Assembly (NCBI RefSeq): GCF_009389715.1
Contig: NC_052395.1
Coordinates: 25,531,482 to 25,595,481 of the forward strand
Origin: Phoenix dactylifera
Lineage: Eukaryota > Streptophyta > Magnoliopsida > Arecales > Arecaceae
Direction: 5' to 3'
Length of the DNA: 64,000 bases
In this document: positions 24,180 through 37,500 of the stretch, piece after piece
Numbering within the stretch: the stretch's first letter is position 1
Layout of the letters: each line of letters begins with the position of its first letter
Notes under the pieces: generated by a model
The model's database searches: none
Told to the model about the DNA's origin: nothing
Seen by the model: the letters and a program-made list of their open reading frames with translations, nothing else
Translations under genes and position numbers: made by a program

Positions 24180-27100
24180 ATTTTATAATATTGCTATATT
24201 ATTTAATGATATAATAATATTATAAATAATATGATAATATAATATTATTATATATTTAAGGTTGGAGGAATCGGTACCGGCTCGGCGGACGACTCAGTCA
24301 AGTTGTGTCGGGCCTGTACCGAGAGGGACGATACTGTGAGAGAGAGAAAAGAGAGAGAGAAGGGGAGGGAGGGAGGCTGGAGGAGATGGAGGCCGGTCGA
24401 GTCTGCGGAAAGTGAAGCCGAGGCTGCTTTCCCTATTTCGTTCGAAACAGAAGAAGTGGCCGTGGCATCCGCCGCCCCCTCACGGCCTCCTCCGGTGTCC
24501 TACCTCTCCTCTCTGCTTCCTTTTCCGCTCGTTCTCTTTTCCTTCTTCTTCTCCAGCTTCGGCAACGGGTCTCGTTTCCGTTGCTGGAACCATACCGGTG
24601 AGCCACCGGTACGGCTTGGATTGGCCGGAACCGTCCGGTTCAGACAGTTCTGCTTACCTTGATTATATTGCATATTATTATTATAGAATAGTGTTACTAA
24701 ATTATATAATATTATAATAATATTTTTAAAATTATTTTATATTTCAGTCTAAAAATATAATAGATAATACAATTATTTTTTAGGGGGAATTACAGGTAAT
24801 AAAGAATATCATAAGGTTAAATGCTTCTTAATGATATGAATGTATTGGTGTGTGTGATGATGGTAAGGGCAGTTGTCCTTTTCTCTGTCTTTTGGTAGAT
24901 ACTTTCTCATTATAGTCTTACTCAAAACTGTTTTCATTTTCGTAATATACTTTAGATTCTGAAAAGAAAATTTTCTGCTTGGGACTTGAGCCCATGATTT
25001 GATAGGCAAATCCATAGCTCATTAATGAAGCAAAATGGATTAGCAAATGGAGAACAAATGAAGACATCTTTTGAAAATCGAGTTATATACCAAGATGAAA
25101 ATTATATAATGCTTAAAACAGCACTCCATGGATTCTTACCATGATGAACACTGGCACCTATTTTTGTTCTTACCTTTCTTTACTATCATCTCCCCTTCAG
25201 CTGGTTGCAGAATTACTCATCTGGTCCATTAGCATGTTGGCTTTGTAGACCATATTATTTGTCTCTTGGAAGATGATTCTCTAGTTTTTCATATTGAAAA
25301 ATTAATATATTATGAAAGTTTGACTGCATACGTTTGCAGGTTCCCCTTGTTTAATTAGAGAGAACCTTTATTGGTTGAGGAAATAATTAAGATAAGGCCT
25401 TTGATATGGTACGTTCATGTTTCCTAAGTGGAAAATTATGTTGAATGCAGGTTGAGTTTCATCTTCTATTTCTCTATGTACTTTAATTTGCATGTATATC
25501 CATCGAACAACAATCAATCTTTTTCTTTTCACTGGTTATAATTACAGAAAAAACATATATACATCTAATCATTTTTTATCTGCTATAGCAACTATTAATA
25601 TTAGCTCCATATGCGGGCAAAAAAATGCTTTTGATCCAGCTAATGGTAATGAGTGTGCTTGAAGCCCTTGGAGTTCTTCCTCTTTTCCTTCCCTGATCTA
25701 ATTCACCCTCTGATCTCTCTTTCCATAGAGGAGAAGAGATACCCCTTGTTTTTTGGCCATGTTTGGGATCATCATTTTTTCCTGTTATTTGCCTTCCAAA
25801 GCAAACAAACATGAAACTGAGACAAAAGCCTGTTTGCTATCACTATTCTTTTCTGTTTTTGAGCACTAATGTCATGATCTGGGTGAAAAGGCCGAAAAGC
25901 TGAAAAAAACCTTCCTTTCACTTTTCAATAAAACATGGAACTCTCAACTCTGTAATACTACACCACCCATCCAACCCCCACCCCTCCTCCACCTTCTCTT
26001 CCTCCTCTCCTGCTATGCATAAACCCTAACACCTTTCTCCACACCATCTAGATTCCTGTCCTCATTGTTGCAGGCTTCCACCACGGCCCCACTCCCCTCC
26101 TCTCTGCACCCCTAACCCAGCCCCTTTATCCAAACTGCCACAATTCCTTCCTTTCTCTCTGCCATCACGAAATCCCAACCTCTCCATGTACCAAAACCCT
26201 AGAAATCCCTCCCCTCATGGGGCTCTGCTTGTGTCCTCAATTGCTGCTTTTTGGTGGGGGATTGCTGCTCAAGGAGGGTGGAGAAGGTGGTCCAGGAGAA
26301 GCTTTTAGGGGGCACGTCAGATGTTGGAGGAGGTGTTTTCTTTTGTGTGTGTCCTTTTCTTTTATCTACACAAAAATGTTGACTATACACATTATAGAAT
26401 TTCTTTTTTGTAAAATTGGGTAATGCCAGCACAACTTAGCTAGAACTTTTGTGTTCTGCAGAGAGAAATTTCATCTATTTAGTTCCAGTGCTATCTCTCT
26501 GACTCTCCATGCTATTTTGATTATTAGGGACTGCTCAAAGTACAATACTAAACCAAACATGAGCTTGCTTCTGACTGGATCAAGGTACTTCTCTTAGTTA
26601 TTTTGGTTTGATCACTAGGTATAGTTTTCTTTTTGAAAATGTACAGTAATTACCATGACATTTGTAATTCACATGGAATGATTTTTTTTTCGTGCATAAA
26701 ATGTACTTGATCTTTGATTATGCGAATAGAAGTTTTTATTTCTGCTAGGTTTGTATTCTTTGTATTGTAGTACTGATTCTTTGGCTTTTTTTTTTGTTTT
26801 GAATAATATGAGCTAGTTATCCGTTTGAATTTAATTGTTATGGTTGTTTTGGAAAATGATGCTACTCTTTCTGTAACCTGTTCGTCTTTTTGATATTCTG
26901 TTTGTTGAGATCTCTGGAAATGCCACTTGAGTTCTTGTTAACTATAACATTCATCAATTCTAACAGTTTAGGGGATTCAGTTTAACAGCATTGTCCTGGT
27001 GACCTGGCCTAAAGAGGTAGAAAATTAGGTCCACATGGGCCTATGAGCCAATTCATTTGCTTGCCAGGCTGAAGTGCAATCATGCATATGCTCAAATTTT

Positions 27101-27964
27101 GGGTGCTAATGCTAAATAATTGGTAGATTTATTGATATTCACAATACTGATGCTGGTCGGGGAGTATATGTTGGTTAAGTAACTGCCTCCTTTATCCTAA
27201 TTTATTCTTGCAGGTTCTAAATTTTCCTGAAAGAATTATCAGTTGGACCTATTGTTCAAGCAGTTTATTGCTAATAGTATCTTAAGTCTGATGATGAAAT
27301 GAGCTAGGAGGAGCTGCAGAGTACTTTTCATAAATGAATGTTCCTTTTCCAGTCAAGTGGATCTAGAAACTTTGCAACAGTGCAAAAAGAGTTAAAATTT
27401 TTTCAGAAAGAAGAAAATATGGTTGTAGAATATAATCACAAAATTTAGTGATTTAGTGCAGTTTCTTTCAGTATTTTTCACTTATGTTGACTTGGTAGTA
27501 GCAGTAAGTTCAGATTCAGTAGTTTCTTTTGTTGTTTTTTTTTTCCATTTTGGTGGCATATCAGATGCTGAAGTTGTTGATTTGCAGTTGGTCTTCTTAT
27601 GCACCTTTTATCATCTTTCTCTGTAATAAAATATTGAGGTTTTATTACTTTTTTGTTTTGGTGATTCCAAAGTTTTTTCTTGAAGGTCTAAATGATGCTG
27701 TTTTTTTTTTTCCGGTTTACAATTTGTTAAATTTAATTGCCAGGCTGGCTTGCTTTAGTTTGACATATAGGAGTTGCTTCATTTGTATATGTTCATATAT
27801 ACATCATCTCTTCATTTTATCTGCAATCTATCATTCTCTCGCTGTTTTTTTCATATTGCCATTTATCAAACAAATGCATTCCTTAATAGTAAAAATTCAG
27901 ATTACTTATTATGTTATTTTTCATTTTTTATATTTTAGTATTACATGTATTTATTTTATTACAG
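24180..27964. other. Rest of the 4.55-kb ASPM intron
   Basis: A GC-rich 400-bp island (24258-24660) with GGTACCGG and CCGGTACGG words looks like an inserted element, loosely similar to the GTACC-rich repeats at 41.7 and 45.3 kb. At 25980-26440 a C/T-rich, promoter-like stretch appears. No additional gene was supported. Confidence 0.4.
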
Positions 27965-28570
27965 GTAATTTGTGAGAAATATTGTGTCAGAGTCGATAAC
28001 TTCTCTTCGCTAATTAATGGGGAAGCTCTGTGCTGCCTGGTTGACTATTATTCTGGCATTGACGTTCAAAGATGTTCTTCTAAAGGTTGAGAGTAATGAC
28101 ATATTTTCCTTGTTCACGATATATTTTTGTTATCTTCTCAGTTTACTTTATCATTCTTTATATGGGTTCTTATGATATTCAGGATGATCAGAATGAATGC
28201 AATGAAGCACTAATTAGGCGTGGGGATACAGATTCTAGTGTTGCTGTTCGCAACTTTGTTTTAGTGCAAAAGATAACTGCATTGCTGGGAAACATTCCTG
28301 GGGTAGAATCTAAATTTGATGAACATTTGTTCCTTTATGTTTCCTTATCTGATTCTGCTATACGTATTCCACAGGTACTGCAGATAGGTGACATACTAGA
28401 TAATGATGCATCTTATGACGAGCGGAGTGTAAATAATTCTTCTTGTATTTCTTGCTTCTCAACTCATTCACCGGAAAAAATTGGTAAGGCTCCATGCACA
28501 TGTTATTTTGTATGATTTGATAATATTATGCTTGACTATAACTTGTGTGGGTACTGCATCTGCCTTTTAG

Positions 28571-31500
28571 GATCAACTAAGATCATACAGATTTACAAGT
28601 TCAGATTATAAAACTCCAGATATTAAGCCTTCAGCAGTTTCTCGGCTGTCAATTACCATGGACGCTTTACATACTAAATTCAAGTCTCAGGGAGAAAATT
28701 CGCTGAAATTTGACTCTCCACTGAAAGAAGCAGCATTGGATAAATACGATGCTGAAGGTTTTGCTTTGTTGTTTACTGTTGAAATTTCAATTCATCTTGA
28801 TTATTTCTCGATAATATAATTGAATTCATGGCATGATGATGATTTCTTACTATGGGCATAATTCACTAATAAATCTACGATCTCAGTGTTCTATCTACAC
28901 AGATGATTCTATAAAGTTTTTTTTTGGGTATGGCGGGGGGGCATGTTTTGACCTGCTGCTGCATTGAAGTTTTTTTTTTTTTAATTCTTTAAGAAAAAGG
29001 ATTTATCTGATCTGACATATATCACTGTGAACCCAAAATAGTCTACAGGTTATGATGATGTTACTTGTGAGTTGTTTCAAAACTTCCTTTTTTAGCGCGT
29101 GTTTTACGATTCTATGAAAGTATATTTTGATAATGCAGGTTTGGATCTGTCATGCAATTCAATTATTTTCTTTTATTTCATTTTCTCTTTTATGCAGAAA
29201 AATAAAACAATTGATAATGAGATCTTCATATATTTGTTGGTCTAATGAATGTCTTAAAGTGTAAATGGAAACAATTATTTACCCGTGTAGGATTTTTTTT
29301 CCTTAAAAAAATGTGATATCCTTCATAAAACCCTCTGATGTTCCTTTAGGCTTGAAAGGGTCTAGAAGAAGGAAGTTGGCGATGTTTAATATATGGTATT
29401 GTGTTCAACTCTAAGGCACATGTTATAAGTGAAATAACATACTGAAGCTATGTCTGATAGATCATAAAAGATCAATTAAGTAAGATGTGCTGGAATCAAG
29501 TTGGTTTAATAAGTTGCGGTATTTATAATTTGTTCATCTTATGATACATATACCTACTTGTAGCATTAACATTACTTCCTATGTGCTAAAACTACATACT
29601 TCATGATCTGCTGTGAGAAGTCAGTTTTTGAAACATCAGAGTTAACATCAATATGTTTTACTGAAGAAAAAATAATCCTTTTTACATTCTTGTGGATGTC
29701 AGGATACAAAATTCAGATGTTTTGCAAATTCCATGCTCTTTATGTGTTGTTTTTTTGCTGCAGATAGCTTTTTGTCAGTTAATTGCTTTAACTTTCTTGC
29801 TGTTATAAGAAACCTGTGACAAGATCCATTTTTTTTTTTTGTATTTATTGGGTTGGAGATATGTCAACAATTTCTTCTTTGGTTCCAAAATTGCATATGT
29901 ATCAGCTGATGTTGCACTATAATTGGTTTAATTGTGGTTGATGGAATAGGTTGTCTCCTAGTTGCTCTAATAATTTTCCTATTTTTTTTCATTTGTTATC
30001 TCAGCTTATATGTTATGTAAACTGTTCCTTGTGACACCTGGGCTATTGCTATTTTTCCCCAGAATGGGCTGCAAGAGTTATTCAATCTCACTTCAGGGGA
30101 AATATTGAACGAAACAAATTCTTGAAGATTAAAATGGCAACATCCTTTTTGCAAAATGCTATTCGGGCCTGGTTATTTGTGACTTCAAAAAGTAGTTCAA
30201 ACACAGTCAGTCTTGCTTGCTCTGTCCAGCAGCCATCATCTGGTATTTTTTTTTCTTTATTATGCCTTTATAGTTTTGTTTGACATGGGAACCTAACATG
30301 CTATTTTACCAACAACTCAGGAACCCATGACCGATATGTCAGGTTCATAATTGAAAGGCACCGGTTTCTGCAAATAAAAAAATCTGTGCTGCTTATTCAA
30401 CAAGCTGTAAGGGCTTGGATTGCAGGAAGGCATCAGAGAAAGTGTAGTGTATTTTCAGAAATCATAATTTTTTCAGACCATGCAACAGCAGCCATTGCTT
30501 TGCAGTCACATATTCGTGGTCAGATTATGAGGTCTAGATATGTTCATTTACTTGCTCAGTTACAAGAAAAACAAGCTGTTTGCAGATGGGAATCTCTTGA
30601 GTCTCCGAGCTTGGCCGCTATCAAGATACAGAGGGCTTGGAAAAGATTTACTACACGTAATTGCTTTCTGGAACAAAGATCTGCTGCAATTAAAATCCAG
30701 AGTAATTGGCGTTGTTGGTACATTAGGATGAGCTTTTTAAACCAAGTTGGGGCAATCGTAAAGATCCAGGCAGGCATTCGTTGCCTGTTAGGTCATAAGG
30801 CATTTATACGATATAGACTTGCTGTTGTGGTAATCCAACGATTTTCAAGAGGGCACCTTGCTCGAAACAAGCTGTTAGGTTTGCCTTTTGCTGATGCCCC
30901 AGTGATTATGTTCAATTATTTGGTTGAGTAGACTATTTCTGTATTCATTTTTCAGAAATATTTATTGTCTCGACTTCTGTAATGTGTAACCTGCTTCCGT
31001 TATATGCTAAATGCTAACGGTTATATTAAACCATGCAGGTGCTTCTTACCTTCGATCTGGCAGGATGCGTTGTGGATTTTACTGCAAAAGCAATGCCAAT
31101 CCAGGGAAGAATATTGAGCTGAAGATAGTAATACAGTCAATTTTAAAATTGCAGAGATGGTGGAAACATGTTTTATTTCACAAATCCCAAACAATGTCTG
31201 CCATCTTCATTCAATCTTTCATTCGTGGACAGGGTGCTAGAAGGGTTGCTCATAAACTGCAGCACAGCATTTACATGATTCAAGTAGGACAAAATTTGTT
31301 CTGTAATATTTATTTCGCTTCACTTTTTTTTTATAGTATTAAATTTGATTAATATCTGTTTATAATAGTATTAGAAACAATTCATGTCTATGCTATTCAA
31401 TTCATATCTATGGTATAACTCAAACTGCAGAGATGGTGGAGAAATATTCTATTTATTAGATCAAGGAAAAGGTCAGTGGTTCTTATTCAAGCTTATGTTC

Positions 31501-34500
31501 GTGGTTGGATTGCTCGGCAAGCAGCATGTCAAGATAAGCATCGCATTGTAGTAATCCAAGTATGTATCATTTTTTGATACTTGCTCTACCTTTCTTGACA
31601 ATCTTTTACAACTTATCTGTTTTTGATGTATTTATGTAAGCTTAGAAATGGGTTTTGGGGTGAATGAAACATCAGATTATGTTGGGAGCAATAGCTTAAT
31701 GTAAGTTTTTCCTCAAAAGAATAAGATAACATAAAAACATTTAATCCAATTAGAACCTAAGAACCTATTTCAGATCATAGATTGAGATTTTGTTAAGCAA
31801 GAATTTTTCCCCCTTGTGACTGATGTGTACTTCCAAAACATCACAAAGGGGCAAGATTGTGATGGGCCAATAAAGAGATAACAGAGAGGAGGGGAGTGCG
31901 GAGGTCAGAGGAGAGGGGCAGAGACGAGGAAGAGGAGGGGACAATGGCCAAAGGAGTTAGTTGTGGATATGGAGGGGAGGAAGAGGAGATGGAGGAGGAG
32001 GTCGTAAAAGGTTGGAAGCGAAGGAGGCAGGATGAATGTGGAACCGCAGACAAGGAGAAAAGGCAGAGAGGCAGAGGGTTCAGAAAAAATAAGCAAAAGA
32101 ATAACCTTGATTATTACTGCGATGCTCTTGTTGCTGTACACGGTCCTTTGTCAACTAGCTGCTATCCCTCGTTGATAGTTACTTTTGAAGGTTCGCAGCC
32201 CCATGTCCCCTCTTCTTCTCAGCACCACCTAACCCATCTTGCCTGCATGGAAGCAGTTCATCGAAGGCCAGGTTGCATGTGAAAGCATCTAGGCTTATTT
32301 GAGCCATCTGGGCACTCTATATGCAGTGCATATGGTAGCTAAGTCTGTACATGGTGAAGCTAGGTGCTACCTTGATAGTTTATAGTTTATGTTTGGAACA
32401 ATGATTGGGGATGATAAAAGTTGCACTTTTTGAGTACAAAGTGGGTAAACTTGTGGTTTTGGCGTGCCCAACAAATTGAAAGTAATCCTTGATATTGTGG
32501 CTCACTTTTGTGTGAAATGATTTAAAACAATGGGTGGGGGGGGTCAAAGATCAAAGATGATATGAACTGAACTGTGGGATTTCTGGTGGTAGAATAGTAT
32601 GCGCTTCTAACTTAATGAATGGAAAAAAGGGTTAGGAAGGATGGTTTGTTTGTTGAATATGATTAACTGCAAGTATGGTTGAAACTTGAAACTTCAAAAC
32701 CAAATGTATTGTTTTTTCCCCTCAAAACTGGTTTCAAAATGAAAATGATTTTAAAATTTTGGTTAAATCTGACTTGTAGAGCCATATTAAGTGTATGTCT
32801 GTAAGTTCATGTCATCTTGGCTGCTAATTCATTTATTCCATCGATTGGCAAGCAAGCCAACCAGACCAACTTCTTATTGCCACGAAGAGGAGCCTTGATC
32901 TCTCGGTGAAGTGAAAGGCTTATTTGGACAACGAAGCGAATAGGCCCGCTTCACTCGAAAGGCTACGCCAGATAAAGAGGGTTACCGCCACCTTGTCCAC
33001 CTTCCCGCCTAGGAATTCCATCAGGACCGGCTCACGACCGTCATTCCGCATTTGGTAGTTGGTCTGTTGAGTTTTGTCTTTCGAATTAAGCTTACAATTG
33101 AGGTTGGTGAGAAGCTTGTAAGTTCTGCCTTAAGCTATAGGCTTCCGGAAGGCTGGCCGGGGTTGTGTCCTTCCAAGCGGACGAGGTCGGCTTGGTGACC
33201 GAGGGCTTGCGTGGAGGCGACATTGCGACCACGGGCTTGGACGTCACTTCTTCATTTCTCTGCTTTTTGGATGGCCCCGAGTGAAGGCATATATGTCGAA
33301 CGGATTCACAATAAACAATCATCAGAAGGAGTAGGGCATCTCCAGAAATTGGTATTGATTGCTTCTATAGAACAGCTCTTTCACAGAATGTGCTTAGACT
33401 AGCTAGGCGACGAGAGCAAGCTCATCAAGAGTTGTGGCAGTGAAGGATTTCTCAGTTGTGATTTCTAGAAACCCTTTATCTAACATCTACTCAAGTTGTG
33501 CAAGTTTTGAGAAATTTGAAGCTTTTGGATGTTAGTTGAATGCAATTCAAGGAAAAGGTTATAGTTCACAGTGTGTGGAGATTTTTTTCTTTTTTTCAGA
33601 TAGATTTTTGCGGGAAAGAGAATGCTGATTTTTGTAGTTGATTTAGGATCCTGAAAGCGACTTGTTAGATAAGTTCTATTTTGTGAGATTTGAGCTCAAG
33701 TCTTGCTAAAGTTGGTTAATTGGAAAAGATCTTCGAAAATTAAAACTTTTGGAGAGATCCAATTTTCTAGCTGTTGGATGGTGAGAAGCTAAACAATCAA
33801 AAAAAGAAGAATCAGATTTTTCCTTTTTAGAATGTTTTTCTTTCCTTTTCTTTTCAAAGATTTCCAAACAGCTAAAGAACCATAGGCCCTGTTTTGCATC
33901 ACTTTCAATTTTCAGTTATTTTTTTTCAAAAAAATAGAAAGAAGGCAAAAATGGTGTTTGGTAACCCAATTTCCATTTTCAATTTTTGAAAATTCCGTTC
34001 TTAGTTTCTAGAAATTGTAGAAACAAAAAAAATCAGGTTCACCTCCTTTTGAAAACCAAAACCACCTATGGCCATCACCACCACATATGTTGCCCTTGGC
34101 ACAGCCACCCCGAGCAGTCCCCGCTGCTGCCTGTTGCTGTCACCATTGCTGCCACCAGCCCTTGTAGTGCACTGGCACCATTGTCGCAACCGTCGGCCAC
34201 TGCCGTCAATTGCTGGCTGCCACAGTTGCCAACACCATTGCAACTGCTGCCAAATACAACCAAGAGACTACCAAACAAGTTTTGGTTTTGGTTTTCAAGA
34301 AAAAAAAAAAGAAGCTGTTTTAGTTTTCATGAAAACTGAAAACAGAAAAGGGGAAGTGATGCCAAATGCAACCTAAGTTTTAGGTCTGGAAGCTTGAGAA
34401 CTTTTGATAGTATTTTTCTGATCTCCATTATAACCGATTTTGTAGATCAATCACCTTTATATTCAAATCTGCAGATCAGACAGAAAACTTTTAATTCTAA

Positions 34501-37500
34501 TGGTAGTCTTGCAATTTTCATGATGATATGGATTGGCTAATTTCTCTTATTTCTTTCTAAATATGGTTACAGCTCATACCTCATTAGGTCATATTTCTGT
34601 TGTTTGAATTGTTATATTTTATTTTGTCATAGTACAATTAAGTTACTTTAAAAGGATATTGAAGCATGTATTCTAACATTTCCTTTTCATTTCTTAATAT
34701 TTTAGATTTTTTAATAGTTCCAATGTAATAGAACTAAATCTTTACATGCTAAGATCGATATTCTGTTATATGATATCATACATATTTTCTTGTTTTAGGT
34801 ATCCTTATCAGCAATTGTTTCTGATATTCTACATTTTCTGATTTTATTATTATTTTTTTCACCTCAACTCAGACTGAATTTGTCAAGATTGCTGAAACTA
34901 CATCATCAAAGCTTAATCTGCTTGGTGGAAACCATAATCAAGATTGATTTTTTTTACCTTGTAAAAAAATTTGATTGGCTCTCAAAGGCCTATTCTGTTT
35001 TTGCTCTTTAGTCTGGAATGGGCCAATTTTGGTCCAAATTGAATTTTGATACCTCAGTTACTCAACATTTTTCTAAGACACACAGATGTTCACTTATATC
35101 CTACTGTTTCCACCCAGATGCAACAATTTCAGTCTTTCCTTTTTTTGCTTGATTTGATCCATCATCCATTTATTGGCTTAATTCAGTAATTCTGCAATGC
35201 TAGGTCCTGTTGTAAGGTTTCATATATCCTAAACATTGTCCACTGTTGTCCCAAATCTGTTTATATAAGATATCTTGCCTTATCATCAAGTTCGCATGGC
35301 TGGTAAAAGAGATACAGAATGTGGTGTTTTTTGGTACAACTACATACTGTGTATTCAGGCAACAAAAAATAATCTGTGGACTTTCATTAGAAAAAAAGAA
35401 AAAAATTTGACCTGTTGGCAATTGTGTTGATATTTAAGTTATAAACACAATATAATTATTTTGAAACATTTGAACATCTCCTATTGGCCTTAGTAGCTCT
35501 TTTACTTGAGTGTTTATTGAACTCTGGTCTCATATTGCCTTCTAATTTTAATTCTAAACTCCTCATATATTCCCTTGTTGTGCTGGTGTTTGATTAACTA
35601 TCTCTTGCTCACAGTCCTATTGTAAAGGTTACCTAGCACGGAAAAATTCAAGGCAACAAATAGTAGAGCTGCGATACAGGATAAAAAAGTCTGCTGCAAA
35701 TGTGGATAATGATATGCGATTAATCAACAGACTAGTTTCTGCACTTTCGGAACTCCTTGGTTGTAGAAGCGTTAGTAACATTCGACATACCTGTGCTACA
35801 CTGAGTAAGCTTTCTTTCACTTCACATCAATATTCTGGGTCATTGTGTCATCATCTTCTGAAACGTACTGTAAACGTTAGAGAAAAAATAATCATGGCAT
35901 TTAGCTTCCAAATATTTCATTATGCTTGCATAACCTACTGTGAACGTTATGTTGCAATTAAGATCTTTACATTTGCTGTCTTTTATATTATTATACCATG
36001 TTAGATCATTATATGTCGTCTTTTGTCCTTGACACTTTGCATACATTTCTTTGGATAGTGCTACTTAGCTGCTTAGAGTATAAGCCATCTTGCTTTAATG
36101 GGAAGCAGGGGCAGAAGCGGGCAAGTGTGGCTAGACTTTGGTGGGAGAAAGGGAAAGGAAACGAGAATTCATAACAGGGACATGTTTGAGTACATGGGAA
36201 TTACAAGGAAACCACTGAGAAACTAATCTGCAGGGCTTCCAGTTGGTTTCTTCTTTGTCTTCCCTTCTCTTCTTTCTTTTTGATAAAAAACCAAGAAAGT
36301 TTTGCATTCATTCCCTGTCATATTTCCAACATGTTTGTGTGTTTTGAAGAAACGACATCAAATTCATTCTCAGATGTTTTTCTCAGAGTTCTAACTTGAG
36401 TGTGAAATGTTTTTCCTTATTATTATCATATAAACAATAAGAATATTTCAGACTACCCACCTTACTAACATCTATTGTGTTTTATACATTTTATGTTTCT
36501 ATCAATCTTCTTGTCATTTGTTTATACATGTGGGAACTACAAAAGTTATGGTGAAACTGCGAGGATCATGTAGTAGCAACATGCTTTGCTCGAGAATGAG
36601 TGGGTTGATGTGTTCTTGTGCACCCTTACTTGGTACCTGTGCCCTCGGGTAGGGGGGACCTTATTGAATCCTGCAGGGTGTCTTTTGACATGTTTATACT
36701 ATTCTGGAGAAATACTATATGTTTAGTATATTGGCTTCTTTTTTATGTCTAGGGAAGGTGTGGTTATAAGTTATAGCTTTGGTAATTGTATTGCATAAAC
36801 CAATTTTGATTGTTGCTTTGAGAAGAACTTAGTGCGTGCTATATGCCTGGCTTCTCCAAGCTTTTTCTCCAACTATCCATTTTTTCACATGGTACATACT
36901 ATACAGTCTGCTGATTTGTTTTCCTAAGAAGCCAAAATGCATTTGCTGGGTTTGAAATATGTTTTCTTACAAGTTTGCGCCTGTATTATGTGTCTGGGTA
37001 GTGCATATGCACTTTGGTCATCTAAATGAGCTCCAATATAAGTCTCTCTCAAGTTCAAAGCTGTATTTCCTTGCCTTTTTTTTTGAAAAGTATGTTATAA
37101 ATACATGGTTTATACAATAAGCATGTTATTATTCTGTCGTATCATTGCATTGAAGATCTTTCATTTTGGAAAACTGAGGTTCTGCATTTTTCATAATGTG
37201 TGAACACAGATATGGCTACAGAGGTTTCGCAGATATGTTGTGAAACACTGGTGTCTGCTGGTGCAGTTAACATTTTACTAAAGCAAATCCACTCGCTCAA
37301 TCGTGGGGTCCCTGATCAGGAAGTCTTGAAGCACATACTCTGTACTCTGAGAAATATCATTCGTTATCCACAACTGCTTCATGTGTTGATCAATACTCCT
37401 CAATCAGTGGAAATAATCTTCCAGGAGCTGCTAAGGTTTGTTCACCTTGTAATTAATTTATATAACAATGTTTCACAAACTAGTCATACTTGTGAAAATT

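Larger units (their letters stand above)
20598..28483 (+). pseudogene. ASPM: ASPM N-terminal and CH-domain exons, frameshifted
   Basis: Within single exons the homologous frame jumps repeatedly. In exon 1, ALKLWNSS (frame 1) passes to RREKALISFSKSVS (another frame, near 20862) and back to WLNFLFKNPKSSD (near 20930); further breaks lie near 21179 and 21229. In exon 2, CYHPMWL must shift near 22401 to read IGLHIVFGGDSLL, with more breaks near 22443, 22480 (in-frame TAA), 22557 and 22625. In the CH region breaks fall near 23083 and 23235, and in the 28375-28483 exon an extra A near 28431 turns ERSV into a stop. Exons 22846-22926 and 27965-28085 are clean inside. Splice sites remain canonical, which argues for fairly recent decay or for sequence errors. 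Confidence 0.75.

Noticed and set aside
27529..27975. 148-codon hydrophobic frame
   Set aside because: T-rich polypyrimidine tract just upstream of an ASPM 3' splice site; apparent membrane segments come from TTT codons.
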